A DNA stretch of 64,000 bases from Bicyclus anynana. Its lineage: Eukaryota > Arthropoda > Insecta > Lepidoptera > Nymphalidae. Both the position numbers and the translations under genes were made by a program. The stretch is taken from contig NC_069092.1 in the NCBI RefSeq assembly GCF_947172395.1, forward strand, positions 11,577,418 through 11,641,417. The letters are read 5' to 3'. The notes under the pieces are model-generated. The model saw only the letters and a program-made list of their open reading frames with translations, did not search any database and was not told where the DNA came from. This document shows, one piece after another, positions 56,047 to 64,000 of the stretch (its first letter is position 1; every line of letters begins with the position of its first letter).

Positions 56047-56675
56047 ATAATGAGATTGCCCAACAAACATCTAATAGCTAAATGAGCGAGGATATTCTTG
56101 TATGACATACTATGACAAATCTTTTTATTAACACGCTTATTAGCTTCACTTGTAACTATGTATGTAAGAAAATTAAATATTGGAATCTTAATTTTAACGT
56201 ACGTCCCGGAATTCGATTAGGATGAAATTTTGCACACGCTCTGAATTTTGATGACAATACATGATTTGCTAAGAAACGTCATTACAAATGGAATATGGCG
56301 GCCTCCCCAAGATGGCGGACTGTTTGAAATCCACCCCCATGATATGGATTTCAAATGAAAGGGTTTGCTGTCAGAAATACGAAAAAAATAGTCACGTGAC
56401 TCAAATCTAATATTTGTAATTTTTGGTGCGTGCTAAAATCGTGTTTCTTAGTTTTTTAAACTATTTAAAGTAATTGTAATAGAATTAATGGGAAGTATTT
56501 CACGTGGTAGATATTATACATATATGAATAACCACAAATACGTGACCGCATCACCACAGTAGCCACTGCGTAGACCACACAACTCGTCTATGGGTTAAAA
56601 TCTATTATAACTATACATAATATTATTATAAAATAAATTCACCACGTCTGTCTGTCGGCTTGTTTTTGTCTGTAG

Positions 56676-56878
56676 GGAGGCTTCGGCCGTAGCTGGTTAC
56701 CGCCCTACCGGCAAAGATGTACCTCTAAGCGATTTAGCGTTTTGGTACGATGTCGTGTAGATACCGAAAGGGGTGTGGATTTTCATCCTTCCCCAGTCTA
56801 ACAAGTTAGCTCGCATCATCACTTAGTATCAGGTAAGTTTGTAATCAAGGGCTAACTTGTAAAGAATTAAAAAAAAAG
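56676..56878 (+). repeat. SINE-A copy, head missing
   Basis: GGGAGGCTTCGGCCGTAGCTGG to the CTAACTTGTAAAGAATTAAAAAA tail. Confidence 0.87.
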
Positions 56879-57136
56879 ATATAAAGCGAAACGGATTTTT
56901 ATGCAGTTTTCACCAATGTATAGAGTCATTAATGAGCAAGGTTTAGATGAGTAATTTGCAAAGGTTTTATGTTAACTGGTTGAAATACGAGTATGACTAC
57001 ATTAACTGGAAAATTCAGAGTTCTTGGTTATTTCGATATTTTCCAAGAACTCTGACTTTTCCAGTCTTTATCTCGGATATTTCCGCATGGCTGAAGTCAC
57101 GGGTCTGCTAGTATCATGTAAATTCTATTCTATAGG

Positions 57137-57443
57137 TTTTTTTTTCTCTTACTTACTAAAATCTCACCTGATGGTAATGATGCAATCTAAGATGGAATCG
57201 GGCTAACTTGTTAGGAGGAGGATGAAATCCACACTCCTTTCGGTTTCTACACGACGTCGTACCGGAACGCTAAATCGCTTAGCGATACGTCTTTGTCGAT
57301 AGGGTATTAACTAGCCACGGCCAAAGCCTCCCACCAGCCAGACCTAGATCAATTAAGAAAACCTTAATCAGTCTAGCCGGGGATCGAACCCAGGACCTCC
57401 GTCTTGTAAGTCCACTGCGCATACCATTGCGCCACGGAGGCCG
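57137..57443 (-). repeat. SINE-A copy, near full length
   Basis: ACTAAAATCTCACCTGATGG to CCATTGCGCCACGGAGGCCGTC. Confidence 0.9.
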
Positions 57444-57879
57444 TCAAGCATTCTAAGTTACGAAGTACTCATACTAAACTGATTTGATAGATATCATGGA
57501 TTTTTCGGATTTGTCTCTGCCACAAAATTCAGAATAACTTTATTACAATATCGGAAAAGCGGAGTTCCGTGAAGCCTACAAAATACCAACATATAAAGTA
57601 AAGAATCATTCAAAAGACCAAAAAGGTCAATGATAAAAGGAAAAAAAGATGATCTTATTTATAAAATCGTAGCAATTTTTAAGAAATATTTATTCTTCTT
57701 GAAAATTTTTAATGATCGATACTCGGTCACGAGTGACGGCGGGAATTAATTGCATTGCTTTAATGTGCCTTTAATTATTCCGCAAATTCTACAATGGCGC
57801 CCCCATTCAGTGTGACCGGAGCGTTTGACGGATGAATTAAATTTATTTATCGAACTTCGATGACCCAGTTATTAATGAC

Positions 57880-58300
57880 TAGCCGACGCGCGGTTCCCAT
57901 GAGAATATGGGTCTTAAATATAGACTACGACACTCTTAAACGCTGTGGCTTTCTTGTGGTAAAAGAATTTTCAAAATCGGTTTAGTAGATCCAGAGATTA
58001 CCTAATGTAACAAGTTCCTCGATCACGAGTGATGTTAACTTTCATTAATTATGTTATTGTGGAAAGGAGGTATTAGTGTAAATAAATAAGAGATCAGTGT
58101 ATAAATAAGAGGGTATTTGATGACTTGGGCTCAGTTGTTTGTTAGGCAGCGTGGACACCGTCACGCTGCCAGTTGCGTTAGTGAAAGGGAACCCTTAAGC
58201 CTACTCCCAAGGTCACACCACAAATTAATGTGTAATCACTAACGCTGGTACCCGTCACGTGACACTGACGCAACATCACTTTTAGATCTTTATTATATTA
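57880..58300. mobile_element. Helitron-like remnant and an inverted-repeat patch
   Basis: 57881-58005 (GACTAGCCGACGCGCGGTTCCC ... CAGTAGATCCAGAGATTACC) is a Helitron-like piece. 58147-58265 holds CAGCGTGGACACCGTCACGCTG and GTTGCGTTAGTG / CACTAACGC pairs. No gene. Confidence 0.45.
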
Positions 58301-58778
58301 GTATAGATATTTATTAACAGTTTACAAAATAAGCAAATAGCTATCATAGAGATATAATATCATAAGTAAAAATATCTGTTTTTGGTGGGATAGTATTTCG
58401 TCAAAGTTAATAAAAAACAAAAATATTCTGCAAAATATAAGCTAGTCATTTTGTTAATTTTTTTACTCGAACAAAATGTACACAGGGAATGCAAAATGCT
58501 TTGATTCATTAGCAAGTATATGGAAGGGGAAAAAAAAAGAAGGAACTGAAATTGATTACATTACTGCATTAGCTACAAACTGAAATAGCGGATATTCTGC
58601 ATTACGCCATGCAGGAGTCTAACATAGTTTTTATACTTGCGAGTATACTAACTGATTGGAAAAACATTCTGCCTTATTTTCTTGCATACAAAAATACTAG
58701 AATTGCTAGAGTTGAAAATATTGGGGGGTGGAAGAAGGTTAAAAATACTTTACTTTATTAGCGTAACTCCTACTACCT

Positions 58779-58958
58779 GCCTACTGGCGAAGACGTAACA
58801 CCAAACAATTTAGCGTTCCCTGTAGAAACTGAAAGTGGTGTGGATTTTCACCCTACTCCTAACAAGTTAGCCTGCTTCCATCTTAGATTGCATCATCACT
58901 TACCGTCAGGTGATATTGTAGTCAAGGGCTAAGTTGTAAAGAATAAAAATAAAAAAAA
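58779..58958 (+). repeat. SINE-A copy, 5' truncated
   Basis: CCTACTGGCGAAGACGTAACACC to the AAGTTGTAAAGAATAAAAATAAA tail. Confidence 0.87.
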
Positions 58959-59003
58959 ATCATCAAGACTCAATATCCTACACGTGAAAGGACAAAGAAA
59001 AAA

Positions 59004-59175
59004 TCATTAACAACCGATGGACGTCCATTGGTGGACATAGGCCTCTTTCATGGACTTCCTAACCTATCTCGAGCCGCCAACATCCAGCAGCTCCCTGCAA
59101 CCCGCTTCACTCGTGTCGGTCTACCTAGTGGGGGGTCGACCAATAATACGCCTTCCAGTGCGGGTTCGCCACCAT
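59004..59175 (-). mobile_element. RTE LINE tail 70 bp before a CUB exon
   Basis: ACCGATGGACGTCCATTGGTGGACATAGG, CTCCCTGCAACCCGCTTCAC and CTTCCAGTGCGGGTTCGCC. Confidence 0.78.
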
Positions 59176-59245
59176 TATACTACATAATAAAACTCTATAT
59201 TCAAAGGCAAGCTCATAACGAAGTTAATCGCTAACGTACTTGCAG

Positions 59246-59334
59246 TTGCCTGCGGCGAGCGGACATCATCAAAGTGTTCGACGGGCGAGACACCAACGCG
59301 CCGGCCATCGCCATGCTGTGTAACGAGTTTACAG
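59246..59334 (+). CDS. CUB-domain protein, internal exon (CUB end)
   Basis: An 89-bp exon between TACTTGCAG and GTATTA. It completes a Ser codon and reads CLRRADIIKVFDG, then APAIAMLCNEFT, leaving one base. C...D.I.VFDG followed by a later LC is the signature of the second CUB disulphide pair, so the three exons give about 102 residues and most of one CUB domain. The intron before it is 8.4 kb and full of repeats. The final strands and any further CUB or transmembrane parts must lie beyond 64000, since no continuation is visible. Confidence 0.87.
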
Positions 59335-59379
59335 GTATTACATTACACCAATTACTTTATAACAAAGACCCGCCCCCTA

Positions 59380-59605
59380 AGCTCGCCACCCTAAGCTCGC
59401 TAACCCACATAAGAGCAGCGAGATAGACATCTTTACTCCATATTTGTTCAGTCTGTCAATGTCCAGTGTCCTAAAATTTGAAGTATGTAATGTGAACAAA
59501 GACTCGCCCATCCACCCTGAGCTCGCTAACTCACATAAAAGCAGCAGTCTTAACTCCATATTGGTTCAGTCTGACAATGTCCTGTGTCCTAAAATGTGGA
59601 GTATG
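59380..59605. repeat. Imperfect direct repeat after the CUB exon
   Basis: CTCGCTAACCCACATAAGAGCAGCG...TCCATATTTGTTCAGTCTGTCAATGTCC recurs about 127 bp later as CTCGCTAACTCACATAAAAGCAGC...TCCATATTGGTTCAGTCTGACAATGTCC. Confidence 0.85.
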
Positions 59606-59644
59606 ATTACTATGTAATACGACCAAGTACTAGACTAGAGAGCA

Positions 59645-59944
59645 GTAATAGCCCAGTGGATATGACCTCTGTCTCCGATTCCGGAGGGTGTGGGTTCGAA
59701 TCCGGTCTGGGCTAGCACCTAAAACTTATCAGTTGTGTGCATTTTAAGAAATTAAATATCACGTGTCTCAAACGGTGAAGGAAAACATCGTGAGGAAACC
59801 TGCATACCTGAGAACTTTCTTAATTCTCTGCGTGTGTGAAGTCTGCCAATCCGCATTGGACCAACGTGGTGGACTAAGGCCTGACCCCTCTCATTCTTAG
59901 AGGAGACTTAAGCTCAGCAGTGAGCCGAATATGGGTTGATAACG
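59645..59944 (+). repeat. SINE-B copy, full length
   Basis: TAATAGCCCAGTGGATATGACC with B box GGTTCGAATCC, through to GAGCCGAATATGGGTTGATAACG. Confidence 0.9.
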
Positions 59945-60387
59945 AACATCTAGTCCAGTGTTTCATAAAGTCCAAAAATGTCTAGCAACTTCTTGTAAAC
60001 TATTATTAGAAACAAAAAGATTTGATTTTTTGTTTGTTTATGAATAGGTTTTGAAACTATTTGAGTGATTTTAAAAATTCTTTCACCATTGGAAAGCTAT
60101 ATTATTAACGAATAACATAAGTTATATTTTATCCCCGTATTCTATTGTGAATGTGAGCCATGGATTTTTTCGGAATAAACAGTAAACAATGTGTTAATCC
60201 AGATTGTTTACTGTTTATTCCGTTTATTAGTAAAATCTATTTCCATTCCAATTTTCAGCTAAATCCCTTCCGCAGCGCAAATGAGGAACAAACATACGCA
60301 CTTACATAAACTTTCGCCTTTATAATATTAGTGTGTTTATTTAGCTGAAACTATCAGAATTACCTCTTTCAGTTGTAACCTTAGAAG

Positions 60388-60832
60388 TTAAGGTGGGTAC
60401 AGATTGGTGCAATGCAACATGTAATGCAACATGCAATGCAAGAATTAGACGTCCACATTGCTGCAATGTATCACGAAAGCTCGTGGTTTGGACGCCTTGC
60501 GCGCACGAACTGCGCCTGGATCGCGCACGCTCCGAGCGTTACAACTCGTGCGCGGTTCGATCCGAGATTTGTCGGTTTTTGGTACGAACACAAAGGGGCG
60601 CGCAGTGTGCGCAGGACTGAGCCGTGGACGGTCGTTCGTTTCGTTCGCATGCGCAACGATCATGGCGGTGAGGGCTAGTGTTTGTTACGAAATGCGGGAA
60701 CAGATGTTCTCGAATGATACGTAGTCAATGCGCGTACCGCGCGCGCCACACGTCCAAGGCAGTAGGGAACATGTAATGTAAGGCAGAATATTACATTACA
60801 TGTTGCATTGCACCAATCTGTACCCACCTTAA
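60388..60832. mobile_element. piggyBac-type MITE: TTAA sites and 35-bp perfect TIRs
   Basis: TTAA at 60388-60391 and 60829-60832 flank perfect 35-bp inverted ends beginning GGTGGGTACAGATTGGTGCA. The 3' side has an extra inner inverted repeat, ACATGTAATGTAAGG...ATTACATTACATGT. The interior (60470-60760) is strikingly CpG- and GC-rich. It has no transposase. Shadow ORFs of 60-88 codons occur in several frames and are not genes. TTAA specificity and TIR form are those of the piggyBac superfamily (family knowledge). Confidence 0.88.
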
Positions 60833-60999
60833 CACGGCTTTGTCAGAATTTCTCGCTTAAGATTAAACGGTGTAGTAATAAAGGAATTAAGTGAACTAGA
60901 ACTAATCTGGCAAGGAACTGACGTATGCGTTGAGATACAACGATGTGTGTAACAAACTAGCGAGACTCTCAAGGCTTTTTCAGTCATATTCCTTTGTTC

Positions 61000-61215
61000 A
61001 TGATATGCATAACTACTAATATATACATAACTACCTCTTACTAATATAGTAAATACATAAATAAGTCTGTCTGTATGATACCTTTTCACAAGTAAAACGC
61101 TGAACCAATTTGAATGTAATTTTGTATAGAGATAAAGAACCTTGGAACAGAACATAGCCTTCTTTTTATCCTGGAATAATCCATGGTTCCTGCGGAATTT
61201 ATATAAATAAAGGGA
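61000..61215. mobile_element. Helitron-like remnant
   Basis: TACTAATATAGTAAATACATAAATAAGTCTG to TTCCTGCGGAATTTATATAAAT, resembling 46207-46310. Confidence 0.45.
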
Positions 61216-61283
61216 ATTGTACACGGATGGTGTTTTAGGAATGGGTACCTACGACCCAAATGACGGCATAGTGCTCAGAGTTA

Positions 61284-62372
61284 TTTTTAACCGACTTCAA
61301 AAAGGAGGAGGTTCTCAATTCGGTCGGTATTTTTTTTTTTTTTTATGTATGTACACCGATTACTCAAAGACGCCTGGACCGATTTCAAAAATTCTTTTTT
61401 TGTTTGAAACGGTATAGTCCCCATTTGGTTTCATTGCCATCATGACAAGATCTGATGATGGGATTCTGGAGAAATTGAGGGGAACTTTCGAAAATTATAT
61501 GGGTGTCTAGTGTGTTCGTAAACTTTTCCATTTAGTACCTTTAAGAAATACAAAATTATGAAGGTTTAAAATCGATCTGATGATGGAATCATAAAACAGA
61601 CGAGGGAACTCCTTGGCGATTTACAGCAGTTACCTTGTGTTTGGGCTTGATTAATTTGTATTAATGAGAACTTTCCACATAGATAGGTTGTGACTGTCAT
61701 TTAGGGGTTTGGTGATGAAGACCAAGTACAATTAAGGGAACTCCTTAACAGTTTACAGTAACTACCTTGTGTTTGGCCTTGATTAATTCGTATTGCTGAG
61801 AACTTTCTACCTAGATGAGTTGTGTCTGTTATTAGGGGTCTGATGATGAAGACCAAGGTCAATGAAGGGAACCCCTTGACGGTTTACGGTAGCTACCTTG
61901 TGCTTGGGCTTGATTAATTTGTTTTGCTGAGAATTTTGTACCAAGATGGGTTGTGACTGTCATTAGGGGTCTGATGTATTCGTTTGATATGAAATTTTAC
62001 ACTAAAAATTGAAAAATAATAAAAATTTTAATAAAAAAAATACAACCGACTTCAAAACCTAAAAACGTACCCACTAAACTAAAAAGCGAAAAATAACATC
62101 ATAATATGTTCTACCTGCTGATCAGTATGAAGTCGGTGCTGAGCCGGTGTTGTCTTAATTTAAGCCACTTCTGACAGGACCACATGAAACAACACTGTCT
62201 GCAAAATCTAAATCTATAAGATATGCTCACATGGCTTGAATTAATACATCACCGGCTTAGCACCGCCTTCATACTGATCAGCAGGTAGAACATATTATGA
62301 TGTTATTTTTCGCTTTTTAGTTTAATGGGTACGTTTTTAGGTTTTAAAGTCGGTTGTATTTTTTTTATTATC
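61284..62372 (+). mobile_element. Composite repeat: 130-bp units plus palindrome (copy B)
   Basis: Reverse of copy A: begins TTTTTAACCGACTTCAAAAAGGAGGAGG, then ATCTGATGATGGGATTCTGGAG, about three tandem units of roughly 130 bp (61569-61980, marked by TACCTTGTGTTTGG), and finally a palindrome (62029-62372) of the same type. No ORF for a mobility protein. Confidence 0.82.
62029..62372. repeat. 344-bp palindrome of copy B
   Basis: ATAAAAAAAATACAACCGAC... mirrored by ...GTCGGTTGTATTTTTTTTAT. Both arms carry CTACCTGCTGATCAGTATGAAG or its complement. Confidence 0.9.
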
Positions 62373-63067
62373 TGATATAGTAACAGCCTTCTAAGCGTTA
62401 TTCACGTTGGTTCACTTCACAGGTTAATTTTGTCCATAGGCTTGTAGTATAATAGCTTTAAGCTTAACACCTACAGTTCAGGTTGATTATTTACTGGACA
62501 CAAAACTTTCTTATCCGTGAAAAACAAATTTCACATTGCGGGTTCTTTCATCTTGTGGGTTACAGTATTTTATAAAATTACCTTAAAAATGCGCCATTAT
62601 CGTTAGCTTCTATCAGTGAACTTGCAAAGTAAGAATAAATGTAGCATGAAGACACGCTAAGGTTCTATGCAGGAACTCTGCAAAAGCCGTGGAACAATTT
62701 TTCACCGTGACATTTATTGAGTGCCCGCCACGTATCCCTCTAACGTTTTCTATGGCACTCGGATAGCACAGTTTAATACAAACTCTACTGTTTACAAAGC
62801 AAGTTTTAACTATCAATCATATTTTTCGATCTTTTGGGGTAAATTGTGGTTAGGTTTGAAAGAAAGAAAAACATTTATTTCAAAAATTAACTTATCACTT
62901 AACCACTCAATACAATAATTGTAGTGCCTAATACTTAAACCGCTTAGTCTAAGCATCAGAACACCACTATGTCATTTGGCACAACCTTGAAAAAGGTTCC
63001 AGCTCAGCATTGTGCTGTATGTACCAAGGAAATATTGGACATGATTTGGTTTGGGTTTGATACTTGA

Positions 63068-63269
63068 CTAGCTGACGCCGCGCGGTTTCAACCGCGTGGT
63101 TCCCGTTTCCGTAGGAATACGGGGATAATATATAGCCTATAGCCTTCCTCTATGAATGGGCTACCTAACACTGAAAAAATTTTTCAAACAGGACCAGTAG
63201 TTCCTGAGATTAGCGCGTTCAATCGAACAAACAAACAAACTCTTCAGCTTTTTAATATTAGTATAGATT
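63068..63269 (-). mobile_element. Helitron-like element, complete ends
   Basis: ACTAGCTGACGCCGCGCGGTTTC to TTTTTAATATTAGTATAGA; the reverse of 34767-34965. Confidence 0.75.
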
Positions 63270-63337
63270 CGTGATTTTGGTTTAAATAAATATTAATTTT
63301 GATTTCACTACCAGTAAGGCAAAGAATTTCATTTTTA

Positions 63338-63800
63338 ACCGAGTTCAAAAAAAGGAGGTGGTTCAATTCAACGCGTATGTTTTTTTTTAATGTTTGTTAC
63401 CTCACAACTTTGTCGTTTCTTAACCGATTTGAAAATTCTATTTTGTTTAAAAGAGATTGGTCCCATTTAATTTTCATGGAAATCGGCTTATTAATTCTGT
63501 GTTAAAATGAAAATAACGAAATTTCCCGTACTGTGGTTCTATTGTTCACTATGCTAGAACACACTAAAAACAGAAGAATAAAATCTTTTTCACAAAAAAA
63601 TTAAACCGACTCCAAAATCACAAAACTAAAAAGCGGAAAATAACGACATACCTATGTGCTACCTTCTGATCACTTTGAAGGCGGTGCCGATAGAGTGATG
63701 CATTAACTTTGCCTTTTAAATCATAAAGTTTTAGGATTTAGAGACAGTTCTTTCCATTGTTCTTTCAAAAACGGCTTTAAATGATACGTCACTAGCTTTT
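63338..63800 (+). mobile_element. GTCGG-ended composite repeat, partial copy
   Basis: TTTTTAACCGAGTTCAAAAAAAGGAGG, then AAATTAAACCGACTCC and TACCTTCTGATCACTTTGAAGGCGG. The second palindrome arm is missing. Confidence 0.7.
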
Positions 63801-63867
63801 AGTTGTAGTGAGAAGCTATTTCTTTTCTACGTTAACCAGTTTGTATTGTTTCTACCGATATAATGCA

Positions 63868-64000
63868 TTCATCATCATCATCATTATCCACCCATATTCG
63901 GCTCACTGCTGAGCACGAGTCTCCTCTCAGAATGAGAGGGGCTAGGTCAACAGTCCACCCAACGCGGACTTGCAGATTTCACACACGTAGATAATTAAGA
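63868..64000 (-). repeat. SINE-B copy cut by the window end
   Basis: CATCATCATCATTATCCACCC to CACACACGTAGATAATTAAGA; it runs past position 64000. Confidence 0.85.

Noticed and set aside
60393..60724. Overlapping ORFs of 60-88 codons in several frames
   Set aside because: All lie within the TTAA-flanked MITE, and their length follows from the GC-rich core. No frame is preferred.

Overview
The window is nuclear DNA from a lepidopteran insect (moth or butterfly). I infer this from AT-rich introns and spacers, spliced genes with GT-AG borders, and a dense load of repeats typical of Lepidoptera: tRNA-derived SINEs, RTE-type LINE tails, Helitron-like elements that start TCTATACTAATATTATAAA and end CTAGT, and a TTAA-flanked piggyBac-type MITE. 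The family or genus cannot be fixed from sequence alone.

Left third (about 2.4-25.4 kb): four small genes on the minus strand, each rebuilt here from three exons. All encode predicted secreted proteins. Exon 1 is a 15-18 codon signal peptide, exon 2 carries the body, and exon 3 is the C-terminal end; both introns are phase 0 in every gene. Gene 1 (2380-4907, 86 aa) and gene 2 (12713-14633, 95 aa) have the same FVKRD-type N-terminus with a dibasic site and short helical bodies. Gene 3 (17492-19830, 189 aa) has an Asn/Gly-rich low-complexity body. Gene 4 (20847-25351, 172 aa) has a Ser/Asn-rich then helical body and an acidic Glu/Ser/Asp tail. Genes 2 and 3 share an NR(F/I)SKA ending of exon 2, and genes 2-4 share a TATTTAA box. 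I read them as one fast-diverging tandem family, and this is the main biological signal in the window. Their function is unknown.

Middle (about 25.4-48.8 kb): no convincing host exon. It is a patchwork of SINEs, RTE and other LINE tails, foldback elements, Helitron-like pieces and one LTR-like or promoter-like block (30.14-30.64 kb). If the CUB gene begins upstream, this stretch is part of its 5' introns.

Right third (48.8-64 kb): three plus-strand exons (48804-48960, 50799-50858, 59246-59334) with compatible phases encode one nearly complete CUB domain resembling the suppressor-of-lurcher (SOL-1-like) CUB proteins. The gene continues beyond the window on the 3' side and probably on the 5' side. 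Its introns hold TAGGG minisatellites within Helitron-like elements, a 445-bp TTAA MITE, and a 1.1-kb composite repeat with a giant palindrome and 130-bp tandem units.

No bona fide tRNA, rRNA or CRISPR locus was found. The tRNA-like A/B boxes belong to SINE heads.
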